Shown piece after piece: positions 44,864 to 54,334 of a stretch of DNA of 64,000 nucleotides. The stretch comes from Bradyrhizobiaceae bacterium (GTDB lineage Bacteria; Pseudomonadota; Alphaproteobacteria; Rhizobiales; Xanthobacteraceae), in contig RXJJ01000022.1 in NCBI GenBank assembly GCA_003963145.1, positions 62,001 through 126,000 on the forward strand. The letters run 5' to 3'. The position numbers and the translations under genes are program-made. The notes beneath the pieces were generated by a model. It saw nothing but the letters and a program-made list of their open reading frames with translations. It did no database searches and was not told where the DNA came from. Each line of letters starts with the position of its first letter. The first letter of the stretch is position 1.

Positions 44864-46135
44864 TTATTTTCCTTCCTTTTCCCTTGCCACCGCCTGCCAG
44901 CCGATGTCCCGCCGGCAAAAGCCTTCCGGCCAGTCGATCCTGTCAACCGCTGCGTAGGCGCGGCGCTGCGCCTCGCTGACGCTTTTGCCGAGTGCTGAGA
45001 CGTTCAACACGCGCCCGCCATTGGCGACGATATGACCGTTTTCGGATTTCGTTCCGGCATGGAAAATCTGCACGCCTTCGACCTGCGCCGCCTCGCCGAG
45101 ACCTTCGATGCGCGTGCCCTTCCTGTAATCGCCGGGATACCCCTTCGCCGCCATCACAACCGTCAGCGCAGGATCGGGAAACCAGCGCAGATCGAAATGT
45201 TTCAACTCGCCATCGACAGACGCAAGCAGTGCGGGCACGAGATCGGACATCAGCCGCAACATCAGGACCTGCGTTTCCGGGTCGCCGAAGCGGACATTGT
45301 ATTCGATCAGCTTCGGGCCATCACTGGTAATCATCAGTCCCGCGAACAGCACGCCCCTGTAAGGCGCGCCTTTGGCCTTCATCGCACGCAGCGTCGGCAG
45401 GATGATCTCGTTCATCGTCCGCTCGCGCACCACATCCGTAAAAACTGGCGCGGGCGAATAGGCGCCCATGCCGCCAGTGTTCGGCCCCTTGTCGCCGTCA
45501 TAGGCGCGTTTGTGATCCTGCGCTGCGACCAGCGGCAAGGCATTATCGCCATCGCACAAAACGAAGAACGAGGCTTCCTCGCCCTCCATGAACTCCTCAA
45601 TGACGGCTTCAGCGCCCGGCGCGCTGAACAGCGCATTGATCGCGACGTCCGCTTCCGGGATTGTCATCGCGACGACGACGCCTTTGCCTGCCGCAAGCCC
45701 ATCGGCCTTCACCACAATGGGCGCACCCTGCTCGCGAACATAGGCCTTCGCCGCCTCGGCATCACGGAAGCGGTCGTAGGCGGCGGTCGGAATGTTGTTC
45801 GCCCTGCACAGGTCCTTGGTGAAACCCTTCGAGCTTTCAAGCTGGGAGGCAAGCCTGCTCGGTCCGAAAGCTTTAATTCCCGCAGCGATCAGGTCATCTA
45901 CAATTCCCGTCGCCAGCGGCGCTTCCGGCCCAACCACAACAAGGTCGACGTTGTTGTTTTTGCAGAATGCAATCACGGCGGCATGATCGGCGACATCGAG
46001 CGCGACGCATTCCGCGTCCTGAGCGATGCCGGCATTGCCCGGCGCGCACCACAATTTCGTCACCAGTGGCGAGGCGGCGATCTTCCAGGCCAGCGCGTGC
46101 TCGCGGCCGCCGGAACCGATCAGAAGGATATTCAT
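44864..46135 (-). CDS. purD: Phosphoribosylamine-glycine ligase
   Basis: PurD makes GAR from phosphoribosylamine, glycine and ATP in purine synthesis. The 423-residue protein has the N-terminal Rossmann ([20 protein letters not shown]) and the ATP-grasp domain ([68 protein letters not shown]). The start is an ATG without a good Shine-Dalgarno. The fluoroacetate dehalogenase homologue follows downstream. The gene diverges from xseA across 58 bases. Confidence 0.95.
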   Translation of the reverse strand: MNILLIGSGGREHALAWKIAASPLVTKLWCAPGNAGIAQDAECVALDVADHAAVIAFCKNNNVDLVVVGPEAPLATGIVDDLIAAGIKAFGPSRLASQLESSKGFTKDLCRANNIPTAAYDRFRDAEAAKAYVREQGAPIVVKADGLAAGKGVVVAMTIPEADVAINALFSAPGAEAVIEEFMEGEEASFFVLCDGDNALPLVAAQDHKRAYDGDKGPNTGGMGAYSPAPVFTDVVRERTMNEIILPTLRAMKAKGAPYRGVLFAGLMITSDGPKLIEYNVRFGDPETQVLMLRLMSDLVPALLASVDGELKHFDLRWFPDPALTVVMAAKGYPGDYRKGTRIEGLGEAAQVEGVQIFHAGTKSENGHIVANGGRVLNVSALGKSVSEAQRRAYAAVDRIDWPEGFCRRDIGWQAVAREKEGK

Positions 46136-46193
46136 GTGATGAAGGTCGAACCGCAGTTTATGTGATGATAGAAGGGTTTATCATGGCACTTAT

Positions 46194-47660
46194 ATGCCGC
46201 AACAGATTCGACCGACCATGACCGCCAGCACCGCTGAAATCCTGCAGAATTCACAGGAATATACCGTGTCCGAACTCTCCTCCGCGCTGAAGCGGACGGT
46301 GGAGAGCGCCTATGACCATGTGCGGGTGCGCGGCGAGATTTCGGGCTTTCGCGGGCCGCATTCCTCGGGCCATTGCTATTTCGCGCTCAAGGACGATTCC
46401 GCCAAGATCGAGGCGGTGATCTGGAAGGGCGTGCATGGCCGGATGAAATTCAAGCCGCAGGAAGGCCTCGAGATCATCGCGACCGGCAAGCTCACCACCT
46501 ATCCCGGCTCGTCGAAATACCAGATCGTGATCGAAGCCATCGAGCCCGCGGGTGTCGGCGCGCTGATGGCGCTGATGGAAGAGCGAAAGAAGAAGCTCGC
46601 TGCCGAGGGCCTGTTCGACGAGGCGCGCAAGCAGCTTCTGCCATGGCTGCCGGAGGTGATCGGCGTCGTCACCTCTCCCACCGGCGCGGTGATCCGCGAC
46701 ATCCTGCACCGGCTGGAGGACCGCTTTCCGCGCCGCGTGCTGGTGTGGCCGGTGCGGGTACAGGGCGAAGGCTCCGCCGAGCAGATCGCGGCGGCCATTC
46801 ACGGGTTCAACGCCCTGGAGGAAGACGGCAGGATTCCAAGGCCTGATCTTCTGATCGTCGCGCGCGGCGGCGGCTCGCTGGAGGACCTGTGGTCGTTCAA
46901 CGAGGAAATCGTCGTGCGGGCCGCTGCGGAGAGCATGATCCCTCTGATTTCCGCTGTGGGACATGAAACCGACATCACGTTGATCGATTTTGCGGCCGAC
47001 AGGCGTGCGCCGACGCCGACAGCGGCCGCTGAAATGGCCGTGCCGGTTCGCGCCGAGCTCGCGGTCGAAATTTCCAATCTGGCGCGCCGCAGCTTCGCCT
47101 GCTGGCAGCGCGGACAGGAGCATCGCCGCGCCGAGCTGCGCAGCGCCGCCCGCGCACTGCCGAAACTGCAGGACCTGCTCGCCATTCCGCGTCAGCGGCT
47201 CGACCGCGCCAGCGCGCATCTGCCCCGCGCGCTGCGCGCCAACACCCATGTCTATGATCGCCGTCTCTCCATGGTGAGCGGACGGCTCACCGTCACGGCG
47301 CTGAGAACGCAGATCGAGCGCGGCCGTGAGCGGGTCGGACGGCTTGCCGATACCGCGCAGCGCTGCGGCAAGGCCGTGATCGAGCAGCGGCGTACGCGCC
47401 TGTCTCATATTGGCCAATTGCTGGCTGCGCTATCCTATAAAGGCGTGCTGTCGCGCGGTTTCGCCCTGGTTCGCGATGCACAGGGCCATCCCCTTCACGC
47501 CGCAGCGGACGTCATTCCCGGCGCGGCGCTTAACATCGAATTTGCCGACGGGCGTGTGGATGCGCTCGCGCAAGGCGAACCGCCAGCGTCAAAGCCAAAA
47601 CCGGCCGCGAAACGCACAACCGATTTCGGTATCAAGAAAGTTCAGGGCGATCTTTTCTAA
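46194..47660 (+). CDS. xseA: Exodeoxyribonuclease VII large subunit
   Basis: XseA with XseB degrades single-stranded DNA. The 488-residue protein (463 or more residues are certain) has the N-terminal OB-fold ([25 protein letters not shown]) and the catalytic core ([72 protein letters not shown]), then a coiled region and the C-terminal [18 protein letters not shown]. Two starts are possible: ATG at 46194 and ATG at 46218; neither has a strong ribosome site. The small subunit gene xseB is not nearby. Confidence 0.95.
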   Translation: MPQQIRPTMTASTAEILQNSQEYTVSELSSALKRTVESAYDHVRVRGEISGFRGPHSSGHCYFALKDDSAKIEAVIWKGVHGRMKFKPQEGLEIIATGKLTTYPGSSKYQIVIEAIEPAGVGALMALMEERKKKLAAEGLFDEARKQLLPWLPEVIGVVTSPTGAVIRDILHRLEDRFPRRVLVWPVRVQGEGSAEQIAAAIHGFNALEEDGRIPRPDLLIVARGGGSLEDLWSFNEEIVVRAAAESMIPLISAVGHETDITLIDFAADRRAPTPTAAAEMAVPVRAELAVEISNLARRSFACWQRGQEHRRAELRSAARALPKLQDLLAIPRQRLDRASAHLPRALRANTHVYDRRLSMVSGRLTVTALRTQIERGRERVGRLADTAQRCGKAVIEQRRTRLSHIGQLLAALSYKGVLSRGFALVRDAQGHPLHAAADVIPGAALNIEFADGRVDALAQGEPPASKPKPAAKRTTDFGIKKVQGDLF

Positions 47661-47760
47661 AATTGCACCCGTGTAAACCGCATCGGTTTCGGGCGGATTT
47701 CCGGGGTTCACAATCGGGGACGGCTCCTTATATTGGGGCGACTGATCGAAGGACGACACC

Positions 47761-47988
47761 GTGCTCAATAAATTCGGCCCCTCGGGCCATGGCGAAGCCA
47801 GGCTCGAATATCTCGACGGCGATTTTCGTGTGATCGCGCCCGGCTCCTACGTCACCTGTGCGGTGACCGGTGAGCATATTCCGCTCGACGAATTGAAATA
47901 CTGGAGTGTCGACCGGCAGGAAGCCTATGCCACGCCAGAGGCTGTTTTGAAGCGTCATTATCCCGGTGCGCTCAAAAACAAGAGCTGA
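47761..47988 (+). CDS. DUF2093 domain-containing protein
   Basis: This small alphaproteobacterial protein has 75 residues. It has the family pattern GEARLEYLDGDFRVIAPGSYVTCAVTG and IPLDELKYWSVDRQEAYATPEAVLKRHYP. Function is unknown. The GTG start has AAGGACG 6 bases upstream. It is convergent with lpxK (2-base gap) and follows xseA after 100 bases. Confidence 0.87.
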   Translation: MLNKFGPSGHGEARLEYLDGDFRVIAPGSYVTCAVTGEHIPLDELKYWSVDRQEAYATPEAVLKRHYPGALKNKS

Positions 47989-47990
47989 CG

Positions 47991-49010
47991 TTAGAGCGTC
48001 TCGTATCCCTGAATCTTCGCGAAGCGGTCAGCGAGATATCCCCGTAACGCCGCCTCATCTCCGATCTCAAGCGTCACGGCAAACGGCGTGATCTGATCCG
48101 CCCATCCCGCGAGAGCGGGGGTGCTGGCAATACGCACGAAATCCTTCTCGGTCGTCACAAGCAGCAGCCCTTGATCGGCCGCATCCGAGACCACAAGCTC
48201 GATCTCCGCACGGGTGAAAGGATGATGGTCGGGGAAGATTCGCTCCTCGGCGACGTCAATGCCGCAGGTCCGCAGCGTCGTAAAGAAACGCGCCGGGTCG
48301 CCGATGCCCGCAAAGGCCAGCACGCGGCGCCCGCGCAGATGTTTCAGCAAATCCCGGTCCGGCACCAGCACGGCGCGCAGCACGGATTTTCCCTGTGCCG
48401 AAATTTTGTCGGCGATATCGTCGGCCCCACGTCCCTGCCCGATCACGATCAGCGCATCGGTGCGCGCGAGCTGGGACGCTAGCGGCGCGCGAAGCGGGCC
48501 CGAGGGAAACACAAGACCGTTCCCCACTCCGCGCATGCCATCAATCACGATCAGCGAGATATCCTTGATCAGCGCCGGGTTCTGAAAGCCGTCGTCGAGC
48601 AGAATGACGCTGGCGCCCTCGCTCCGGGCCAGCGCCGCGCCTGCGGGGCGATCACGCGAGACGACCACCGGCACGCGCGACGCCATCATCAGGGGCTCGT
48701 CGCCGACATCGCCCGCGGTGTGGCGAACACGATCGACAAGAAGAGGGCCGCGCAACCGGCCGCCATACCCCCGGCTGACCACAAACGGCCGCTCGCCCAT
48801 ACCGGTGAGAATTTTGGCGAGCGCCAGGGTTGTCGGCGTTTTGCCGGCGCCACCCAGATGATAATTGCCGACGCAAAAGACCGGGATTCCGGCCGATACG
48901 CCCGGTCGCGACATGCGCCGCTCGGTGATCGCTCCGTATATTTTTGCAAAGGGCCACAACAACCACGACAGCGGTGACGGCGAGCCGTACCAGAAGCCGG
49001 GTTCACGCAT
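47991..49010 (-). CDS. lpxK: Tetraacyldisaccharide 4'-kinase
   Basis: LpxK phosphorylates the 4' position of the tetraacyldisaccharide to give lipid IVA, and acts at the inner membrane. The 339-residue protein has the P-loop GGAGKTPTTLALAKIL, the segment RGYGGRLRGPLLV and ILLDDGFQNPALIKD, all typical. The ATG at 49010 overlaps the waaA stop by 8 bases. It is the last gene of the envelope operon. Together with waaA it makes the Kdo-lipid A core. Confidence 0.94.
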   Translation of the reverse strand: MREPGFWYGSPSPLSWLLWPFAKIYGAITERRMSRPGVSAGIPVFCVGNYHLGGAGKTPTTLALAKILTGMGERPFVVSRGYGGRLRGPLLVDRVRHTAGDVGDEPLMMASRVPVVVSRDRPAGAALARSEGASVILLDDGFQNPALIKDISLIVIDGMRGVGNGLVFPSGPLRAPLASQLARTDALIVIGQGRGADDIADKISAQGKSVLRAVLVPDRDLLKHLRGRRVLAFAGIGDPARFFTTLRTCGIDVAEERIFPDHHPFTRAEIELVVSDAADQGLLLVTTEKDFVRIASTPALAGWADQITPFAVTLEIGDEAALRGYLADRFAKIQGYETL

Positions 49011-50307
49011 CGACCGACGCCCGTTCAAGGCGCAGTTGCAAAAGATATGGCTCGAGCGCCGCCAGTGTCCGGTCAAGCGCGCCGCCAAGCCGTTCCACGA
49101 CGCCGGCACCCGCGCCGCTTACCCGCGTCCGCGCAACCGGATTGGACAAAAGATGTCCCAGCAACTTGACGAAGTGTTCGTCATTGTCCGCCTGCAGCGC
49201 GCCGCCATTGCTGCCAAGAGCACCGTAGATTTCGCCAAAATTGAACACATGCGGGCCGTGCACCACCGCCGCGCCGAGCTTGATGGCCTCGATCGGGTTC
49301 TGTCCGCCATGCTCGACCAGCGAGCCGCCCATGAACACCACCGGCGCGAGGCGATAGAACAACCCGAGTTCGCCCATCGTATCCGCGACATAAACGTCGG
49401 TGTTCGCGCTCGGCATGTCCGATTTCGAACGCAGGGCAGTTTGCAAGCCGGCGCTGGCGATCATACGCGCGATCGCATGACCACGCTGCGGATGACGCGG
49501 CACAATGACGGTGAGCAGCGACGGGATGCGTCCGGCGAGACGCCGATGCGCATCGAGGATAATTTCCTCCTCGCCGGGATGCGTCGAGGCCGCGACAAAA
49601 ACTGTCCTGCGCTGGGTCATCAGCTTGAGACGGTCGAGTTTGGCCGGGTCTGCCGGCGGGGCCTTCACATCGAGTTTGAGATTTCCCGACGTAAGGACAT
49701 TCGGACTGCCGAGCGCGGTAAACCGCTCTGCATCGACATCCGATTGCGCCAGACACAGATCGAAGCAGGACAACAACGTCGAGATCGTGCCGTAGGCCCT
49801 GTTCCAGCGAGGAAACGATCGCTGCGACATGCGCCCGTTGATGAGCACGAGGGGAATGCGCCTTTCGGCGGCACCGAGCAGCATATTGGGCCACAGATCG
49901 GACTCGATGAACAGCGCCAGATCCGGCTGCCAGTGATCCAGGAACTGATCGACAAACTGCGGCGTATCGAAGGGAATGTATTGATGGATGACATCCGGTG
50001 GAAAACGCCGCGCAGCGATTCCCGCCGAGGTCACGGTGCCTGACGTGAGCAATATCCGCACATGAAGCGCGCGCAGCCGCTCGATCAATTCGCCGGCCGC
50101 CAGAACCTCTCCGACGCTGGCGCCATGAATCCAGATGAGCGGCTCAAGGGGACGCTCGACATTGGCGATGCCGCGCCGCTCGCCGAGCCGTTCGGGATCT
50201 TCCTTGCCCTGACGCAGCCGCCGCGCCGTAATCATCCCGGTCAGCGGCACGGCCAGCCTGGAAACGGCGCGATAAAGATGCAGCGTCAGGGGAAGATCGC
50301 TAGGCAT
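49003..50307 (-). CDS. waaA: 3-deoxy-D-manno-octulosonic acid transferase (Kdo transferase)
   Basis: WaaA (KdtA) adds Kdo to lipid IVA at the inner-membrane surface. The 434-residue protein has the N-terminal membrane/donor region (LTLHLYRAVSRLAVPL), the acceptor-site glutamate in HGASVGEVLAAGEL, the LLTSGTVTSA segment, and the C-terminal GT-B part (GGSLVEHGGQNPIEAI, VVHGPHVFNFGEIY). I chose the ATG at 50307 because GAGG sits 6 bases upstream; the ATG at 50325 lies at the end of the previous gene. The start overlaps the acyltransferase stop by 8 bases. Confidence 0.93.
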   Translation of the reverse strand: MPSDLPLTLHLYRAVSRLAVPLTGMITARRLRQGKEDPERLGERRGIANVERPLEPLIWIHGASVGEVLAAGELIERLRALHVRILLTSGTVTSAGIAARRFPPDVIHQYIPFDTPQFVDQFLDHWQPDLALFIESDLWPNMLLGAAERRIPLVLINGRMSQRSFPRWNRAYGTISTLLSCFDLCLAQSDVDAERFTALGSPNVLTSGNLKLDVKAPPADPAKLDRLKLMTQRRTVFVAASTHPGEEEIILDAHRRLAGRIPSLLTVIVPRHPQRGHAIARMIASAGLQTALRSKSDMPSANTDVYVADTMGELGLFYRLAPVVFMGGSLVEHGGQNPIEAIKLGAAVVHGPHVFNFGEIYGALGSNGGALQADNDEHFVKLLGHLLSNPVARTRVSGAGAGVVERLGGALDRTLAALEPYLLQLRLERASVDA

Positions 50308-51025
50308 CGGCTGCCTCGTTGCCATCCTCGAGTCGATATCCGACCGAATTATAAGCGCGAGCGGTCACTTCGTTCAGGCTGGTCTCCAGCGCCTGGCGCG
50401 CCAGTTCCATTTTCTCGTTGTCCGCATCGGGCGGAATACGAATGAAATCGCCCGCGACAATGGCGCCACGCCCAAACGGCAAATGGATGACAGACCGGTC
50501 CCAATTATTCAACCGACGAAAGCGGGAAGTCGCAATCGCAACCGGCATGATGGGTCGGCCGGACTCGCGTGCCAGCATAATGATGCCGAGGCCGGCCTTG
50601 CGTGAAACTTTCGGGACATCGGCGGTCACGGCCATGTTGCAACCATCATTGAGCGTACGAAGCATTTCCTTGAAAGCGCTGACGCCGCCCTTGCGCTGAA
50701 ACTCTCTGCCGTGATCGCCTGATCCCCTTATAGTGCCGACACCCAGACGCTGCGCCGCGATGGCGTTGATTTCCCCGTCCGAATGGCGGGAGATCAGAAC
50801 TTTTCCCGCGTATTTACTGCGCTTTACAAAGGGCATCAGGAAATGCTGCCCATGCCAGAAGGTCATGATCAGCGGCATCTCGGGTTCGGCGCGCTTGTAA
50901 ATATCCGGCGGATCAATGCTGAACCTGTTGGTAAGCCAGACGAGCCGCAGGAACTCGGCCGCGAGAAAACCCGCGCTGCGCTGGACCCAGACGCTCTTCG
51001 ATAATTTACGGAGAAATGATTTCAA
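50300..51025 (-). CDS. Lysophospholipid acyltransferase family protein (DUF374)
   Basis: The 241-residue protein has a hydrophobic N-terminal segment and the DUF374 pattern: LIMTFWHGQHFLMPF (catalytic histidine region), VLISRHSDGEINAIAAQRLGVGTIRGSG, MAVTADVPKVSRKAGLGIIMLARESGRPIMPVAIATS. This family is related to acyltransferases that modify lipid A in Alphaproteobacteria, but the exact substrate is not known. It starts within the DUF4170 stop (4-base overlap) and ends in waaA (8-base overlap). Confidence 0.84.
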   Translation of the reverse strand: MKSFLRKLSKSVWVQRSAGFLAAEFLRLVWLTNRFSIDPPDIYKRAEPEMPLIMTFWHGQHFLMPFVKRSKYAGKVLISRHSDGEINAIAAQRLGVGTIRGSGDHGREFQRKGGVSAFKEMLRTLNDGCNMAVTADVPKVSRKAGLGIIMLARESGRPIMPVAIATSRFRRLNNWDRSVIHLPFGRGAIVAGDFIRIPPDADNEKMELARQALETSLNEVTARAYNSVGYRLEDGNEAADA

Positions 51026-51270
51026 GATGCGGACTTCGAATCGCTACCCGGATCGAGCAGGCGATGGAGATGCACGATGAAATAACGCATATGGGCGTTA
51101 TCGACCGACTGTTGCGCCTTCCCGCGCCACGCCGCGTGGGCGGTCGCATAGTTCGGATAAAGTCCAACGACTTCGACCTTATCGAGGTCCTTGAACGTCA
51201 CGCCGCTCAGATCGGATAACTCGCCTCCGATGACAAGATGAAGCAACTGGGGCTGGGCAGTACTGGACAT
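51022..51270 (-). CDS. DUF4170 domain-containing protein
   Basis: The product has 82 residues. It matches a small alphaproteobacterial family: LLHLVIGGELSDLSGVTFKDLDKVEVVGLYPNYATAHAAWRGKAQQSVDNAHMRYFIVHLHRLLDP. No enzyme motif. Its stop overlaps the start of the acyltransferase gene by 4 bases, and pmbA and the phosphatase-like gene precede it. Its function is unknown, but the tight coupling suggests a link to lipid A assembly. Confidence 0.84.
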   Translation of the reverse strand: MSSTAQPQLLHLVIGGELSDLSGVTFKDLDKVEVVGLYPNYATAHAAWRGKAQQSVDNAHMRYFIVHLHRLLDPGSDSKSAS

Positions 51271-51336
51271 GGCTTCACTTTCCGGATCGGCTGTCGGTCG
51301 AGCGGCGCTTTGAAAGATCGAATCGAAAACGCCGCA

Positions 51337-52137
51337 TTAAAAACCGGGGTTATTCTGAAAGTAAGTAACAAGGCGACGATGACGCTCTCGCCCCGCAGCT
51401 AATAGCAATCCGTGCGTAATATCGGAACGGTTAAAAACGAGGCGATCGCCGTTAATTTCAGTCATTGCCCCGCCTGCTTCTTGGACGATCAGGCTGGCCG
51501 CGGCCAGATCCCAATCCTGGCTACGCCCTCCGGCGCAAGCCACGTCGATCCGGCTGTCCGCAACCCGGCACAACCGGAGCGCGAGCGAACCGATACGGGG
51601 CTCAACGCTCACATTTTCCCCGATTTGCTCAAGTCGGCCGATCAGGGTTTTCGGTCCGGCGACCCGTGCGAAATCGAGTGTGTCACCGCGGCTCGCTTGT
51701 ACCGCGACGCCATTGAGTTCGGCTCCCGCGCTCCGTGCCGCGAAATAGAATTCTCCGGTTACTGGCGCGAACACCGCCCCGAGAACGGGCGACCCGCCAC
51801 TTACAAGTGCCACGCTGATGGACCAGTCGTCCCGGCCCGCAAGATAGGAGCGCGTGCCGTCAATCGGGTCGACGATCCAGATCAGCCTTTTATCCAGCCG
51901 GGAGGGGTCCTCGGCGCTCTCCTCCGACAACCAGCCGCAACCCGGCACCGCCGCCCGCAGGCGCGCCGCGATCAGATCGTTCACCGCGATATCGGCTTCG
52001 GAAACGGGCGACGAAACGCCCTTGGTCCAGGTCTTCAGGTCGGTGCGAAACATCCGCAGCGCCAGCGCGCCAGCCTCGCGCACCGTATCGGTCAGGAGCG
52101 TTGCGTAAGCAGAGGTGTCAGGTTCAGCGTCCGGCAA
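51337..52137 (-). CDS. Inositol monophosphatase family protein (CysQ-like)
   Basis: The 266-residue protein has the family metal-binding motifs: LSEESAEDPSR (Glu), WIVDPIDGTRSY (Asp-Pro-Ile-Asp-Gly-Thr) and RSQDWDLAAASLIVQEAGG (Trp-Asp). It is a magnesium-dependent phosphatase; CysQ-type adenosine 3',5'-bisphosphate nucleotidases and inositol monophosphatases cannot be told apart by motif alone. It overlaps the pmbA stop by 14 bases, so it is co-transcribed. Confidence 0.86.
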   Translation of the reverse strand: MPDAEPDTSAYATLLTDTVREAGALALRMFRTDLKTWTKGVSSPVSEADIAVNDLIAARLRAAVPGCGWLSEESAEDPSRLDKRLIWIVDPIDGTRSYLAGRDDWSISVALVSGGSPVLGAVFAPVTGEFYFAARSAGAELNGVAVQASRGDTLDFARVAGPKTLIGRLEQIGENVSVEPRIGSLALRLCRVADSRIDVACAGGRSQDWDLAAASLIVQEAGGAMTEINGDRLVFNRSDITHGLLLAAGRERHRRLVTYFQNNPGF

Positions 52138-53524
52138 CCGTCAATCCTTCGACCCGGACCGTCGGCGAGTTGACACCGTATTTGAATGTCAGATCGTTTG
52201 CGGGCTGCATCGACTTGAAGATATCGAACAGATGTCCGGCAATCGTCACTTCGCTGACGGCGTAAGTTCGTTCGCCGTTCTCGATCCAGAACCCGGCCGC
52301 GCCGCGGCTATAATCGCCGGTGACGCCATTGACCCCGGAACCGATCAGATCGGTGATATAGAAGCCTTCCTTGATATCGGCCATCAATTCGGCCGGCGTC
52401 ACGGAGCCGGCTTCCAGATGAAGATTATAAGGCCCCGGCGAAGGCGACGACGACACGCCGCGATGCGCGTTGCCGGTGGTGACCATGCCGAGTTCGCGCG
52501 CGGTCGCGCAATCGAGCAGCCATGAAGTCAGAACGCCATCGTCGATAATCGCGAGTTTCTTGACCGCGACCCCCTCTGCATCGAAAGTCTGGGAACGCAA
52601 CCCGCGTACGCGCAGCGGATCGTCGATAATGCGGATGTTACTGCCGAACAATTGCGCGCCGAGCTTGTCCTTGAGAAAACTGCTCTTGCGTGCGACCGAC
52701 GCGCCGTTCACTGCGCCGACCAGATGGCCAACCAGCGAAGATGCAACGCGCGGATCGAACACGACCGGCACCTTGCAGGTGGCAACCTTGCGCGGGTTGA
52801 CGCGCGCCACCGTGCGCTCGCCCGCGCTACGGCCGACGCTTTGCGGCGACATCAGATCCCCGGCGTGGATGGCCGACGTGAAATCGTAATCGCGCTCCAT
52901 GCCGGTGCCTTCGCCGGCAATCGTCATGACCGAGATGCTTTGGTTCGAGCGCAGATACGCGCCATGAAACCCGGTGCTGGTCACCAGCACCATGCCGCCG
53001 ATGCCCGCCGACGCCGAGGCGCCGCCCGACTTCGATACGCCGTTTACTGAAAGCCCGGCAGCTTCGGCTTCCTGTGCGCGGCGTTCGAGTTCGCCGACCG
53101 AAGGCAGAACCGGATCGAGCAATTGCAGATCGGCGAATTGCTTCGCAAGAAGCGAGGGATCGGCAAGACCGACATAATCGTCGTCGGGTGCCACCCGCGC
53201 CATCGCGACCGCGCGCTCGGCGAGTTTAGCGACATTGTCGCCGCCGACATCGTTTGTGGACACTACCGCCTGCCGCTTTCCGACAAAGACGCGCAGCCCG
53301 ACATCGTCGCCCTCGGACCGCTCGGACTCTTCCACCTTGCCGTCGCGCACCTCGACGCCCTGCGATACGCCGCGCACCGCGACCGCGTCAGCCGCGTCCG
53401 CGCCGGCACGCTTCGCGGCATCGACCAGACGCTGCGCAAGTTCGCTGAGTGGCGCCTGATCCAGCAGATCGGATTGTGCGGGTTTGGAAAATTTCGAGGT
53501 TTGGGGATTTGGTGAAGAGATCAC
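52124..53524 (-). CDS. pmbA: PmbA/TldE family metalloprotease subunit
   Basis: TldE (PmbA) with TldD forms a metalloprotease that matures microcins and degrades CcdA in E. coli. The 466-residue protein has GVSQGVEVRDGKVEESERSEGDDVGLRVFVGKRQAVVSTND at the N-terminus and the C-terminal segments GVNGVTGDYSRGAAGFWIENGERTYAVSEVTIAG, typical of TldE. The TldE subunit lacks the HExxH-like zinc motif of TldD, and none is seen. The partner tldD is not in this window. The GTG start at 53524 has no good ribosome site. Confidence 0.88.
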   Translation of the reverse strand: MISSPNPQTSKFSKPAQSDLLDQAPLSELAQRLVDAAKRAGADAADAVAVRGVSQGVEVRDGKVEESERSEGDDVGLRVFVGKRQAVVSTNDVGGDNVAKLAERAVAMARVAPDDDYVGLADPSLLAKQFADLQLLDPVLPSVGELERRAQEAEAAGLSVNGVSKSGGASASAGIGGMVLVTSTGFHGAYLRSNQSISVMTIAGEGTGMERDYDFTSAIHAGDLMSPQSVGRSAGERTVARVNPRKVATCKVPVVFDPRVASSLVGHLVGAVNGASVARKSSFLKDKLGAQLFGSNIRIIDDPLRVRGLRSQTFDAEGVAVKKLAIIDDGVLTSWLLDCATARELGMVTTGNAHRGVSSSPSPGPYNLHLEAGSVTPAELMADIKEGFYITDLIGSGVNGVTGDYSRGAAGFWIENGERTYAVSEVTIAGHLFDIFKSMQPANDLTFKYGVNSPTVRVEGLTVAGR

Positions 53525-53796
53525 GAACAGGATTCCGCAGCTTGGTTTAGAATTTTCTATATTGTCAGATGTGCCCGTTTTACGGCGATTTCAAGCATTT
53601 CCGGCATCGGGTTGGAAAGATATTCGCCCGTTCCGCAATCTCTCGTCAATCATCCGCGCCAACCACTCGTCAATCATGAGATTCGAAGCAACACCTGCAA
53701 CGCGCGATTAACCAGCCTTATTAAGCGGAATCCGACACCGCTCTGGCAATCTCCACACATCGACCGGGAACATAATCCCGGCAGGGAGATAAAGCC

Positions 53797-54327
53797 GTGA
53801 GGCGTCAATACGGAGTTGGCGGGGTGCAACCCGCCGGGTCGGGCCGCAACCTGCGGCTCGACCCGCTTTCTTTGCCGGCCTGCTACGAAGCGCGTGACAT
53901 GCGCGCCGATGGCGGATCGCGGCATATCGAAATCAATCGCGAGCGCGTTCTGGTGCGCCGTGCGGTGCGCGGCATCAGCATGACGGTGCAGGTGCGCATT
54001 CGCGAGTTTCTCGGGATCGCCTGCCGCGAGACTGACGAGGGGCAGGCTCTCGTTCTCACCCACCGCGATCCTTCGCTGTCGATTCCCCTTTTGGTGAGTG
54101 CCGACGGCGACGAAATCGAACGGGCCTGGATGCAATGGAGCGACCTGTTCGCCCTTCCCCAGATCGAGGAAGAATGCGATATCGCTCACGAGCCGGCACC
54201 ACGCCGCCGCCGCCGCAACGCGATTCGCACGCGCCGTCCGAAATTTCTGCTACGTCGCCGTGCCGGACGCACCTCTCAGGAAGCATCCGTCTACCGCGAC
54301 GAACGCGAGATCATTGCGCGGCATTAA
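53797..54327 (+). CDS. DUF6101 family protein
   Basis: The 176-residue protein starts at GTG with AGGGAG upstream. It contains LDPLSLPACYEARDMRADGGSRHIEINRERVLVRRAVRGISMTVQVRIREFLGIACR, which matches a family of Bradyrhizobiaceae proteins named DUF6101, and a basic Arg-rich C-terminal part (RRRRRNAIRTRRPKFLLRRRAGR). The name is given from memory of the family; function is unknown. It is convergent with ubiA (7-base gap). Confidence 0.6.
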   Translation: MRRQYGVGGVQPAGSGRNLRLDPLSLPACYEARDMRADGGSRHIEINRERVLVRRAVRGISMTVQVRIREFLGIACRETDEGQALVLTHRDPSLSIPLLVSADGDEIERAWMQWSDLFALPQIEEECDIAHEPAPRRRRRNAIRTRRPKFLLRRRAGRTSQEASVYRDEREIIARH

Positions 54328-54334
54328 GCGGGTT

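Noticed and set aside
46182-46198. Sigma-54-like sequence (TGGCAC ... TGC) at the start of xseA
   Set aside because: The -12 element lacks the TTGC form, and the site overlaps the presumed start codon.
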